Assembly (NCBI GenBank): GCA_023614405.1
Contig: CM042693.1
Coordinates: forward strand, 334,411,527 to 334,475,526
Direction: 5' to 3'
Source of the DNA: Avena insularis
Taxonomy: Eukaryota > Streptophyta > Magnoliopsida > Poales > Poaceae
DNA: 64,000 nucleotides
Numbering within the stretch: the stretch's first letter is position 1; each line of letters starts with the position of its first letter. A program made the translations under genes and the position numbers. The notes below the pieces were generated by a model, which had not been told where the DNA came from, made no database searches, and saw nothing but the letters and a program-made list of their open reading frames with translations. Shown piece after piece: positions 44,342-55,287 of the stretch.

Positions 44342-47300
44342 CTATTCTGCAGGCTTAGACGACGACTCGCCGACTCCCCGGCGATTGCGGATGAACGGCG
44401 TGTACGGATTCGACGGATACGTCGTCAGTTCACCCGCCATCGCCGCGCGGAAGGGTTTCTCAACCTTGAGATCACGATGCGGCGGATCGGGGTCGCCAGA
44501 CACGACGACCGTCTCCTGGTACGGAAGGAGGTCGCCCATCGCCAAGACACGCTCCGAGTACTTGGCGGCGCGGTCTTGCAACTTGAGGACCTCGGAAAGC
44601 TCCACCGCGCCAGTCGATGATGGGTAGCCACTCGTCACATCGTCGATGTCGAAGTCCTCGGGGAAGTGGGCAAGTCCAAGACTAAGCGCCGTCGCCGCCT
44701 CGCGCCGAAACGCCGACCGCGTCATGAACTCAACGACCGCGGGCGCCTTCTCCAAATACCTCCACACCTCAACGAGGTCGCTGGGAATCACTTCCGTGGG
44801 CGATATCTCTTGGAGATAGGCACGGATGCATCGCCACCACAACGCTTGCGAGTCTAAGCGTGCTCACATCGCTGCTGCGTCGAACGTGCTTGCTTCTTCC
44901 GCGCTGTCGATGATGCGACCTGCGAGTAGAAGACAATAATGAATACGACGGACACCACAAATGGCACAACTACTGAAAGAGGCAGACGCACTTACCAATC
45001 AACGGGCGGGCGAGATCCGTGATGAAGCATTGAAGCGACGTATGGTCGTCCTGAAGCCCAGCAATAAGGACTTCCGACACTTTGCGATCCTCTTCGGCGG
45101 CTGCAACGGCGGCCTTGGCTCGCCCATCGGCTGAGCTCGCTTCTTCCTTCGCCTCCCGCAGCTGGCGTTCGAGATCGGTGATCCGTTGTTCGGCCGAACT
45201 CAAAGCCGACTGCGCCGCCGCCAATTCACCAGCGGGGATAAGCCCCTGGCGAGCTTCCTCTGCCTTCGCGGCAACAGCCTGAAGCCCTTTGTTCGCTTCC
45301 TGGACGATGGCCAGTTCCTTCTCCGCGCGCTGCTTCGCCGCCAATCGGTCGGCCGATTCAAGCTGCAGACCCTGCACATCACCAAAAAGGTTAATCAAAG
45401 CAAAAATACCTAAGTGCCCACCCGCTGAAATTCAGCGAGTGCGCACTCGGGGACTGGATGCGAAAAATACCTAAGTGCCCACCCGCTGAAATTCAGCGAG
45501 TGCGCACTCGGGGACTGGATGCGAAAAAGTGAATATAAGACACTAAAAGAATCAGGCCGCTGCAAAGCACCGACCTGATCCTCGGGGACTGGATGTACCT
45601 GGATGGCTGCGCCAAGCATGCCGTGGAGTTGTATTGCATCCACGGACGCGAGGAGAGCTGGCGTATGCCCACGGCGCTGGTCGACTTCAGCGTCGGCGAT
45701 TCGTGGAGCGTGGCTCGAAGGAGAAGTTCCACTTGCCGCGGCCGCCTTGGTCATGAAGCGCGGGAAGGTGGCGATAGAGGCACCCGCCCCAAAGGAGGTC
45801 GGCTCGGCCGTTCTAGGCAACGGAGCGCCGTCCTTCGTGGACGCGGCCGCCTCCGTAGACCAGACCAGCGCGCCGCCGTGTCGTCAGAAATCGTGACGAC
45901 GGTGTCACCCTTGGCCTTCTTGCCGCCATCCGCAGGGATGACGACTTCGACCGCCTTCCTCTTGCGGGAAGAATCCTCCTCGCTGACAACGGGCGGCACC
46001 TTAGACACGGTTGGATGGCCCATCTTCTTCACTCCGGTCATGTACATCGATCATATAAGCAAGATAATTCAATGATTATGGGAGACAAAGGAAGGCGAGT
46101 GCACTCACTTGGCGACCGGAATGAAGCGCAGCCCCGTACGGAGGCCGGCTGGCTTCTCCAGCTCAGGGCCCAGTCGGTGGCTGAGCCCCATGTCCAGGAC
46201 GTCACGTGCCCAAGACACGGACGGCTTCTTCGTCGTCGAAGCTGCGACCGGAGCCTTCAGAACTTCTTCGGCGACAGGCTTCGCTCGCGTCGGGAGCCTC
46301 CCCAGTCCCGAGACTGGGGCGAATGGCGGAGGCATCGACGCCAGGGGCACCTCGATGGTGGCCGTGTCCAGCACGGCCGTCATCGGCGGCGCCTCATCCT
46401 TGGTCGGGCTGGGGGCGTCGGAACTGCTTGCCGAGTGTGGTGGCGAGGCCGGCCTCGTCGGTTTCGTCTTCCTTCTTGGAGGGGCCTTCGCCTCCTTCTC
46501 CTTCCTCTTCTTCTTTGACGGAGTAGCTTGGAGGCGCGAGGTCGTCTCCGGAAGTTCTTCTTCATCATCATGGCGCTCGAGGCTCTTGCTCGCCTCGAGC
46601 TTTCGCGACGTTGCAGCTGGTCTTGCGAGCCAGCGGGGCAGCTTCCTCCTCGGACTCGTCGTCGCTGTCGCTTTCGTTGCTCCTAGCGGGCGACCCGCCC
46701 ATGTCTTGGACGGACGAGCTCGAATTCTCGTCATCCGAGGGCGGGAGCCACCCTTCCACCACTTGGAACAGCTGCAACAAAGGCAAGTTGAAGTTAGTAT
46801 GACCGCGACTGCAAAAGGACTACGACTGCGAATAATATGAAATGATTACCGTTGGGGCTGAGCGCTTCGCGGTATAGGGGGCGACCCCAGCTTGAGCGTC
46901 CAAGTACACCGCTTGGGTGATTTTCTTCAGGGCCGCGGTGTAGTCATCGAGCCTCCACTCGGTCAGGCTAGCTTTTTTCGGGTCTTCCCGGCCGGTGTAC
47001 TGGTACATGTAGTGCTCGCGCCTGGCCAGCGGGACGAGTCGCCGCCCGAGCCAGCAGTTATACAGGTTTATCGTCTGGAGGCCCTTCTTCTTTAGACCGC
47101 GGATGGTCTGAAGCATCTCGTCAACGACCATCCGCTGGTCGCTGGGAAGCTTGCCGATTTGAAGGCGGCGCGGCTCGGACCGATCGGCGGAGTATCACGG
47201 AATCGCCGTCTCGCCTTCCGGAGTCGCCTCGGCAACGTAGAACCACGACTTTTTCCAGTCGCTCGCTGCCTTGGCGGGCAACATCAGGTCGAAGAATGAG

Positions 47301-47722
47301 GCCTTCGACTTCAGCTGGAAGGTTAGGCCACCCGCGGCGAGCATTGGGCCGCCCGCCTCCTCGCGGCTGATCCGTCCATGGAACAGATCTTGCCAAAGAG
47401 GGAAGTAGGGCCGGCAGCCCAAGTAGCACTCGCAGAACGCCACAAAGATGGCGAGCTGCTCGACGCTATGGGGGCCCAGATCTGACGGCTGGATCCCGTA
47501 GTAGGAGCAGAAGCGCCGGAAGAATAGGGACGTGGGGAACCCTAGCCCCCGTTCGAGATGGCTGGTGAAGCAGATGAACTCCCTCTCTCGTGGGTTCGAA
47601 GTCACTTCTCCGGCCGCGGGGATGCGCCAGCAGCCGGCTTGCAGAATCCCGGCCTCCTCAAAGGAAGCCAGTTGCGCCCTAGTGCATTTCGATCTGCCCC
47701 AAGATTCGGTGGAGAGGGCCAT
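44342..47722 (-). pseudogene. Antisense multi-exon ORF of the Tat element (Transposase_28-type domain)
   Basis: Opposite to pol, a gene with five inferred exons: 47722-46850, 46771-46109, 46031-45599, 45371-44996 and 44919-44342. All introns begin GT and end AG (for example g|gtaatc, aa|gtgagt, cag|gtacat, g|gtaagt). Exon 1 has LGFPTSLFFRRFCSYYGIQP, HSVEQLAIFVAFCECYLGCR and YFPLWQDLFHGRI, the signature of the Pfam 'putative gypsy type transposon' domain (PF04195). Exon 4 is a coiled coil (LSSAEQRITDLERQLREAKE). The last exon ends GVGESSSKPAE. Damage: TGA at 47195-47197 (CGA-to-TGA), frameshifts near 46600 and in exon 3, and TGA in exon 5. Such antisense ORFs are known in Tat-lineage elements; their function is unknown. 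Confidence 0.75.
45402..45523. repeat. Perfect 61-bp tandem duplication in an antisense-ORF intron
   Basis: 45402-45462 and 45463-45523 are identical. Each contains the near-palindrome cgctgaaattcagcg. It lies in the intron between exons 3 and 4 of the antisense ORF, so coding is unaffected. Confidence 0.9.
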
Positions 47723-47839
47723 GGCGGAAAGATTTGTGGGGGCTCGGAGGATTTTCGGTTGGCTGGGTCGCGATGCGGAGGGAGGCGAAAGGTGCGCGCA
47801 GTCGGAGGAAATGGTGAGATGGTGGTCCTCTGATCGCTA

Positions 47840-48161
47840 GCCATTCCTCTTATATAGCGGTTGTTACCCGCCAAATCAGGGAACCGTTACCGCGCGATGA
47901 TTACGCCAAAAGTTACCGTTGGATTAACTCCAACGGCTAGTTTGACCATGTTTAACGGTCCAACTTCAGCCACTCGGCTCGCCGACCCAACCACTATGAC
48001 AGTGTTTCGCCGACTCGACTCGCCAAAGCTGCGAGCATTGTGATCAGTTTTTCCTTTATACAGGAGCCTGCCGTCGATTCGACTGGGTGTCTACTCAGCA
48101 GCCGTATGCTATGACTGCCAGTAGCCACCTACGCCAAATCGACGACGGCCTCGGGGACTAC
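47840..48161 (+). other. Tat element 3' end: antisense-ORF promoter side and polypurine tract
   Basis: On the minus strand, ctatataagag (about 47850-47860) could be the TATA box of the antisense ORF, about 130 bp before its ATG. On the plus strand, cctcggggactac directly precedes LTR 2 and should be the polypurine tract. Confidence 0.5.
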
Positions 48162-48650
48162 TGATAGGGATATGCCTACCGGGGTATACCCAGCAGGACG
48201 TTTCCGACTGGCCCAAGACTTGGCGAGTGGGCCTGCAAGACGGCGACTGGATTGAAGCCCAGCGAGGAACCAAGCGACTGGGAGCTGAAGGCCCAGGCGA
48301 GTAGATAGGCCCAGTCGGATTAGGTTAAACGAGTATCGAAGCTTTAGCTGAATCGGTTGAGATATGTAAACCCTAGGGGAGGTGAGCCTATATAAACCTT
48401 CCTGCAGGGCGTGTAGAGATACGTTCCATCATACCCCCAAGCGACTCGCCGCCTAGCCGCCGAGCTCGCCCATTGTACCACCTCCATAATACAATCTATC
48501 AGGAGTAGGTCTTTACCCTCCGGGGGGCCGGACCTGGGTAAAACCCTGAGTCTCCGCCCTCATCTCGCACCGCAGATGGCTGGCCGCCCTTGCCCCTCAT
48601 TCTACTACTCGCTGCCGATTGCAGCATCTGCCGTGACCATTCCCACGACA
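48162..48650 (+). repeat. 3' LTR of the Tat-lineage Gypsy
   Basis: 489 bp ending cattcccacgaca. TATA box cctatataaa lies at 48387-48396, reading toward the ubiquitin-like gene about 365 bp further on. Transcripts started here could run into that gene. Confidence 0.92.
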
Positions 48651-48750
48651 CCTCCCTACTATATAAGGGCCGCCTAGTGCGCGGCGCTGTCCACACTTCA
48701 CACCACCACCACCAGTCCACCGCACGCGCTCCACTCCGGCGACCGCAAGG
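48651..48750 (+). promoter_or_regulatory. Core promoter and 5' leader of the ubiquitin-like gene
   Basis: A TATA box ctatataagg (48659-48668) lies about 83 bp upstream of the ATG at 48751. The leader contains caccaccaccaccagtccac, typical of grass housekeeping genes. The Gypsy target duplication (48651-48655) stands only a few bases before the TATA box. Confidence 0.65.
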
Positions 48751-48853
48751 ATGCAGATCTTCGTGAAGACGCTGACAGGGAAGACCATCACGCTCGAGGT
48801 CAAGAGCGGCGACTCCGTCGACGTCCTCAAGGCCAAGATCTACGACAAGGAAG
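48751..48853 (+). CDS. Ubiquitin-like protein, first coding exon (partial gene)
   Basis: The exon encodes [20 protein letters not shown] and then [15 protein letters not shown]. The first 17 residues are identical to ubiquitin, and Lys6, Lys11, Lys27, Lys29 and Lys33 are kept. Positions 18-31 differ clearly from canonical ubiquitin (KSGDSVDVL where plant ubiquitin has ESSDTIDNV; Tyr for Gln31). The frame ends at a GT donor (gaag|gtagcg) after codon 34, a position where some ubiquitin and ubiquitin-like genes have introns. Remaining exons must lie beyond 64000. It could be a divergent ubiquitin-like gene, part of a polyubiquitin pseudogene, or a RUB-type relative. The start context (gcaaggATG) and the upstream TATA support the start. 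Confidence 0.75.
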
Positions 48854-49322
48854 GTAGCGAAGCATCTCCCCCTCGTCCCTACCTCTCGAAGCGCTGCATC
48901 ATTGTGTGCGTGGCGTGCTCTCCGGCCGACCCCCTTTCGCTCGCCTTCCAGCGGCCCTGTTCATCGTGTCGCTGATTCGATCGCTCCAGCCCGTTGTTTC
49001 GATCTTCGTTTCGTGTTCACCCATCAACGTGCGTAGCTTACCTAGATGTGGTGCTAAACATTTCTGCGCGTTTGGTGCGGTTTTGATTGGTAGATTTTAG
49101 GAGCACTTGCTTCCTGCAGCGGAGCAATCAAGGCGATTTTGGTCGTGTTAAGCTAGCTTGGCGTCATGTTCGATCCGGGACGATTAGGAGGCCGGTGAGG
49201 GTTGGATCGACACGTTTTATGCTTTTCTTATGTGGATTGTGTAAAAACTATGATCAGGTAGTAATTTTCGGACTACTCGGATAAACACCCTGAGTGCTTA
49301 TCTCGTATATATATATATATAT
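48854..49322 (+). other. First intron of the ubiquitin-like gene, up to the Copia insertion
   Basis: The intron starts gtagcgaagc and is T-rich, as usual for the first introns of grass ubiquitin genes (ttgtttcgatcttcgtttcg). It is interrupted by a (TA)n tract and a Copia LTR at about 49301-49323. The acceptor lies outside the window. The short frame continuing from exon 1 to 48975 is intron read-through. Confidence 0.55.
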
Positions 49323-49388
49323 TGGTGCGTGGTGCTGTTACATAGTACAAGGAGAATACGGTGTACAAATAGAGTACAGGAGGGACAC
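49323..49388 (-). mobile_element. Copia 3' LTR, outer part (split by the Tekay element)
   Basis: Together with 63258-63309 this forms a short LTR (about 113 bp, or about 135 bp if it begins at 49301) of the Copia element whose coding region follows at 63321-64000. The outer limit is uncertain because of the adjoining (TA)n tract. The last five bases, gacac (49384-49388), are the target copy made by the Tekay insertion. Confidence 0.65.
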
Positions 49389-52300
49389 TGTCAACACCCG
49401 GATTTTTAATCACAGATGTCTATTATGCCAAACATCGTAATCTCAGGATTACCATTTTTGCGAGACATAACAGATTGGATATCACAGTGCATCATCCATT
49501 ACAAACCATATACAAGGTCTTACACAAATAAGGATCTCATGATCTAGTTCTTAATACAATTTAAGCAGCGGAATAACGTAATAGTAACGATAGTGTAGGC
49601 GAAGCTCCATCTTCAGGGTCACAGGCAATGCTGACGATGGAAGATGATTCTAGTTGTCATAACCTTCCTACTGTCCTTCCTCCTGATACTTCCCTTCATA
49701 GTCTGGCCACGGGAATAGCCAGGGACAAAGCCATGAGTACTCTTTAATTACTCGCAAACTAATACTAACAAGTGAAGTGGTTTTGAATAGGATATACTAA
49801 GCTCTAGGGTTGTTTTGCAAAAAGCTAGATTTACCTTTACTAAGTTCAAAAACAAAGAAAGCTAGTTGAAATTTTTTACAACACCTAAGTGGGAACTTGA
49901 ATTTCATGTCACAACTCTATTGTGGTCAAGTCAAATTCACAAATCATTTCACAAGTTCTTTTGAAAACATCTGACGATAGAACAGTATGACCACTCCAAC
50001 TGTCCATAACCACAGACGAGGATATTCGAATAGTTTGACACTCTGCAGAGATTGTACACTTTCACCACAACATTTGATACATCTGTCAGGAACAATCCTA
50101 AATTCCCATAGTCAGTATGCGGATAATCAATCATAACCTTTCAATTATACGCCCTAGTATAGGCACCTCTCCTGTGAGTTTGGCCTCCCAACCAAGACCA
50201 ACTGGCATCTTGGGTACTGCACAGGTGGACAATCTTCACAAGGTAGCCTCAGCTCAAACCTTGGAATCAAGGGAACCCATACTAAGGTATATAAATTTCT
50301 AGTCAAGCCCTACCCAATTTTCGGGTATTGTGGATGTATGGTAAAATTAGAATGGTATCGCATCCAGACAACCATCAGTTTTGTAAAGGGCTAAGGCTCA
50401 TGCCTTAACATTTTCATCATCAAAATCATTTGGTGTTCGGAAACACATGTCAAAACATTTCAGTAGAATGACTCATCATTCTAAGGTTTTCATAACCATT
50501 TTCACCCAGTATTTCCATCTAAAGTTGATCAAGTTTTATGCTTAGCACTAGCCTCTACAAGTGGGGTAAATACTAATGATGGGTAATAAACAAGTGAGGA
50601 TTAACTAAGTTCAGTCTCATGCCTTAGGATGACATCAAGGTTATCTAACTTAGGCCAAATTTTATGCTCTTTATGCTACCTCCAGTTATCTTTCCAGAAT
50701 CTACAAGTCACTAAGTAAACTCTAAGAGAAAGCTTTGATAAAGAAATAAAGTATTAAGATTTGTAAGTAAAACTAGGATGGGTATCATTCAATGGGTATA
50801 AGTTTGCAAGTAGAGCTTGCAAGTGGTAGCTTGCTTGATGAGTAGCTTGCAAGTATTGCCTTGTTAGGATATTAATATAAGCTTGCCTTGTGCAGAGCAG
50901 TGGTTGAAGTTCTCCTCGGCTTCTTCCTCGTAGTATCCTCCTTCCTCCTCGTATCCTTGGTCGGTACTAGCGTCTATAAATAAATACGAGGTACACAATC
51001 ACCAAACAATACTTAACTATTTCTAATCATCACACAAAGGTCCATACTAGATGATCTAGCATCATCACTAACATTACAAGATTAAAGTACTTGTCTCATT
51101 TATTTTATTTGAAAAAAGTAATTTCTACTCATTGAAAAACTATTTAAGATTTAATATTCTCCAACTCAAACATGGGATCATGTTGACACATGTCATCACC
51201 ATATATTTCAGTACATGGGAATGTGATTTAAAGTGGTGTCACAATTTAATAAGGTTTAACCTTTTTATTTTAATTAATTAAAGTGACTAGAAATGCCTAT
51301 GTGGCATTATTTTATTACTTGATCATTATTTCTGTAAGTAAACCTATATATTTTTTATATATTCTGAAATTATGGTTAAATGTGATTTTTGAGAGTTGGA
51401 ATCTACTCAAAAGCTCTTATGGTTGAATTTTGAAAAAAAAATTGAATGTAGAAAAGCTTCTGCCTTGTTATTTTTACTAGGGACGATCTACAATTCTAAA
51501 TGGTTTGAATCCAACGTGCTTGGATTAACTATTCAAGTACCTTTCTAACAAAATTGGTTTCATGCATTTTGGTTCAGTGAATCGAGCTGGGTTGATTTTT
51601 GAATCTAGGTACAGAACTAAGTTTAGAACTAAATGAATAAAACTAAATTTAAATTGTTGGGTTGCGCGGGAGGTTTAACTGGGCCGGCCCACTACGCACA
51701 GCGCACGCGCGGGCTGGTTAAGTGAGTGACCCCACTCGTCAGTGAGACGACGAGGGGCGAAGCGGTACGGGGTGATCTAGGACGCACAATCTAACTCTAA
51801 TCAAACGGTTCTGGTTCATCGTCCACGTCGGGCAGTGTCGGCGAGACAGAACCCTAGCATGGCCGGCGGGGGTCGTGGGAGGCTCACCGGGGCTCAGGCG
51901 ATGGTCGGCGACGGGGGCGAACGACGAAGTCGACGACGCATTTATTCTCCTGCATCGGCAATTTCTCTGGGCGGCTCCAATCGACGGCGCCTCTCCTCCT
52001 CTGCAACGGCGAACTCCGGTGAAATTCCGGCCACCTGGTGCTCGCCTTTCTCCGGGAGTGAGTGTGGGGTATCAATGAGAGGTGGGGAGTGAACTGGTGT
52101 GAAGAAAACTAGCGGAGGAAGCCTCCTTTTATAGTGGCTGAAGGGGACCGAATGGCACGGGTTGAGATCGTCGGGGTCGGCTACACAACGAGCTAACGGC
52201 ATGGCCAAAGGTAGGGGACGGTGCATTGCCTCCTGGCGAAGCTCAACGGCTTGATGGCGAGGCATGGGGCGGTGCGAATCGTTCGGGACACGTCGACACT

Positions 52301-53398
52301 CTAGGCGGCTCCGGCGGAAGTCTTATTGGCGCACATGCGCTCCTGGTCGTGCGGCGGTGAACGAGCATGTCTGGGCGGTTCCTGGTGCGGTGGTGATCAC
52401 GTACGCGAGCGTCGAAGGCGGGGTGCGGTTTGTGCGAGCGTGTCGAGCGCGGCGCTCTGGCGCGCTCTCGGCATGGTCGCAGAGAGAATGGTCGCACACG
52501 TTCTGGGTGGTCCAGTTGCTGGCTACGCTCGAGGCCTGGACAGGGAGTGGCGGTGGATGGTGGAGTGCCTGCTAGACAAGGTTGGCGAGGCTAGTTAGGC
52601 TTGTAGCTTGTTGTCGACATCTGGGTGGCAAGTTAGGCTCGTCATGGTCACCATTGATGGCTATGCCAAGCTCACAGTGGTGCTAAGGCTTGTTAATTGG
52701 GCTAGATCATCTATTGAGAGTATAGAGCTAGAGAGGGGACAAGGTTGGCACAACACTGCTCACTATAGTGTTTGTGGTTTAATTTGATTTGTGCCCAGAA
52801 GGTGTTTTATGAAATGGCCGAAATAAATTTAAATTTGAATTTTGGATTCAAACTTGGTGGGTTGGCTAGGCACATACTAGGGAGTACCTGGTTAGTTGGA
52901 TTGGTCAAGGGGCACTGGTTTGGTTGGGTTTTGAAAATGTGTGATCTTCACATATGTTAAAGATTCAATTTTGAAATGTGATTTGAATCAAGTTGCCAAA
53001 TGTTTCTGCGAGTTTGAAAGGCGGGCTTTGCTTCACTTTTACTTGGTATTGCAAGCGGTGAAAAGAATTGGAAAAGTTTATGTTTGAAACATTGGACTAG
53101 AAACACTCAAAGTGACCTAGTTAGCAAGATTGGCAAAAATGACCACTTGCCTTATTTGATTTGTTTTTTGATTTTCTCTTGATTTGTTTCTGTTTGGAAA
53201 TGTTTTAGATGATGTTATATTCATCTTTGAACCCTTCCTTACTATTTAGTTGAATCACACAAGTACATTCATGCATTTATCAAATCATCACATACACACA
53301 TGCGTTCATTTGGTTTTTATTTAATCAAAGTTTTTGTTAACCCTAATTTTAGTGATTAGAGTTTGATGATCATTGTTTCATATTTTTGGGATGTTACA
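49389..53398 (-). repeat. 3' LTR of the Tekay element
   Basis: 4010 bp. TATA box ccactataaaagg lies on the minus strand at 52127-52139. It contains a GC-rich middle (51830-52600) whose many short open frames on both strands are compositional, and the acidic small frame near 50900-51000. Confidence 0.9.
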
Positions 53399-53453
53399 AA
53401 CCTTCCCTCCTTAAACAAAATCTCATCCCGAGATTTGAAAAAGAAGAAAAAGA

Positions 53454-53861
53454 TTACCTAGGTTTAAAGAGATCGGGAAACTCCGTCCTGATGTGATCTT
53501 CTCGCTCCCAGGTAGCTTCTTCTTCAGTGTGGTTGCTCCACTGGATATTGAGAAATTTGATGCTTCGGGTTCTGGTGGTTCTAAAAGCTTCTTCCAAAAT
53601 ACGGATGAGTACTTCGGGATACGTCAGGCCATCGTTGATCTCTATGGTCCGGTGATCAATGTTCTTGAAAACTTCAGTCTTCTCCAGAACTTCAAGGAAT
53701 TTGTGAAGTAACGATATATGAAACACATTGTGTACTGCTGACATTTCCTCTGGCAGTTCCAATTGATATGATACTTCTCCTCGACGATTCAGAATCTTGA
53801 AGGGTCCGATATATCTGGGGGCTAACTTTCCTTTGAGTTGGAAACGTTGCATTCCCTTCAA
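53454..53861 (-). pseudogene. Tekay integrase C-terminus and chromodomain
   Basis: The frame reads RYIGPFKILNRRGEVSYQLE, LPEEMSAVHNVFHISLLHKF (the GPF/Y-type module) and then SIKFLNIQWSNHTEEEATWE with REDHIRTEFPDLF, which is the chromodomain that ends chromovirus Pol and steers integration to marked chromatin. It is separated from the integrase core by a frameshift near 53865. This domain places the element among chromoviruses. Confidence 0.9.
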
Positions 53862-54403
53862 AGGAACACTTTGAGATACACAAAATGTCTGATATTGAAA
53901 GCGAGGTCTCGACGTCTCTTGTCGGTGTAACTCTTCTGTCTTGACTGGGCGGTCTTAAGGTGCTCACGAATCTTGTGAACTTTCTCTTCTGCTTCTCGTA
54001 GGATGTCGGGTCCGAAAATCTGACTCTCTCCCACTTCCGACCCATTCAAAGGGGTGCGACACTTCCTTCCATACATGAACTCAAATGGGGCCATTTGCAA
54101 ACTAGCTTGATAACTGTTGTTGTATGAAATTTTTGCGAAAGGCAGACAGTATTCCCATTTAGATACATACTCTAGCACACATGCTCTCAACATATCTTCG
54201 AGTATTTTATTTACTCGCTCCGTTTGTCCATCGGTATGAGGGTGATACGCTGTGATGAAATCCAGTCGGGTTCCTAAACCTTCCTGGACTTTCTTCCAGA
54301 ATCTCGAGGTAAACTGAGTTCCTCGATCCGATACGATGTTCTTGGGGACTCCGTGCAAACTGACTATTCTAGCGATGTACAACTCTACTAGCTTCGAACT
54401 CTA
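53862..54403 (-). pseudogene. Tekay integrase core, C-terminal part
   Basis: The open piece from 54382 begins MYIARIVSLHGVPKNIVSDR, followed by TQFTSRFWKKVQEGLGTRLD, YHPHTDGQTERVNKILEDML, PFEFMYGRKCRTPLNGSEVG and REAEEKVHKIREHLKTAQSR. The second Asp (SDRG) and Glu (TDGQTE) of the DDE triad are visible. A TAG at 54401-54403 splits it from the first half. Confidence 0.9.
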
Positions 54404-55287
54404 GTAAGTGGTCTTGACTGGTAAGAAATGGGCGACTTTGGACAATCTGTCCACTATGACCCAAACAGAGTAATTTCCCCTACTAGAAGTAGGAAATCCA
54501 GCGATAAAGTCCATTCCAACTGAATTCCATTTCCATTCCAGAATCTGTAATGGTTGCAACAGTCCTGCGGGTCTTTGATGTCCCGCCTTGACTCTCTGAC
54601 ATATATCACACTTGGCGATATAGCTTCCGATTTCTCTCTTCATCTTATTCCACCAAAATTGCTCCTTCAAATCCTGATACATCTTCGTTCCTCCGGGGTG
54701 GATAGAATAAAGAGTATCATGGGACTCTTTGAAAATAACTTCTTTCAACTCTGAATCTGCGGGTACACAGAGGCGTCCTTTGTACCACATAACTCCTTCT
54801 TCGTCTTCGGTGAATCTGGGTACTTTGCCTGTACCGATACGACGTTTGATTCCATCGATACTAGCAATTCTTTTCTGCGCCTCCTTGATCTGGCTGATCA
54901 AAGTGGGTTGAAGTTCTATGCTAGCCAAAAATCCTTCACTCACTAATTCCATTCGGAAATCTTCCATATCTTTGTGCAAACTTGGTTGCTCCTTCAAAAT
55001 CATGGAGTTCAAGCGGCACGGCAATCTGCTAAGGGCATCTGCTACCACATTGGCTTTACCAGGATGATAGTGAATGTCCAGATCATAGTCCTTGATTAGC
55101 TCAATCCATCTTCTCTGCCTCATATTCAGCTCCTTCTGAGTGAATATATACTTAAGGCTCTTGTGATCCAAATAAATCTCACAACGGTTTCCCATAAGAT
55201 ATGCCTCCATGTCTTCAGGGCTAGAACTATGACTGCGAGTTCAAGGTCATGGGTTGGATAATTCTGTTCATGCTGTTTCAGTTGTCA
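54404..55287 (-). pseudogene. Tekay RNase H end and integrase N-terminal half
   Basis: It contains [35 protein letters not shown] (RNase H end), a zinc-binding [16 protein letters not shown]...[16 protein letters not shown], and the first catalytic Asp in [16 protein letters not shown] frameshift near 55215 and a TGA at 55285-55287 (CGA-to-TGA) separate it from the upstream RNase H part. Confidence 0.88.

Larger units (their letters stand above)
38456..48650 (+). mobile_element. Tat-lineage (RIRE2/Cinful-like) Gypsy retrotransposon, 10.2 kb, gag-deleted
   Basis: Two 489-bp LTRs (38456-38944 and 48162-48650), a primer-binding site and pol come in Gypsy order (protease remnant, RT, RNase H, integrase). 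A long 3' region carries an antisense ORF, and the TSD is cctcc. The LTRs differ at 8 of 489 sites by my count (1.6%). At the usual grass LTR rate of 1.3e-8 per site per year that suggests roughly 0.6 million years (rate assumed). Most of gag and the protease active site are deleted, so mobilisation would need help from another copy. It lies just upstream of the ubiquitin-like gene's TATA box, in the same orientation. Confidence 0.92.

Noticed and set aside
45402..45523. Two identical 61-bp units with a palindrome, looking like the start of a CRISPR-like array
   Set aside because: There are only two abutting units with no spacers, in a plant retroelement intron; it is a simple tandem duplication.
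46109..46840. Long plus-strand open frame (243 codons) opposite the antisense ORF
   Set aside because: It is the complement of a GC-rich coding exon and shows no domain; the minus-strand frame has the splice sites and known domain.
51835..52600. Several GC-rich open frames in the Tekay LTRs (also 61691-62586 and 2926-3668)
   Set aside because: They occur on both strands, do not keep frame among the three LTR copies and lack domain signatures.
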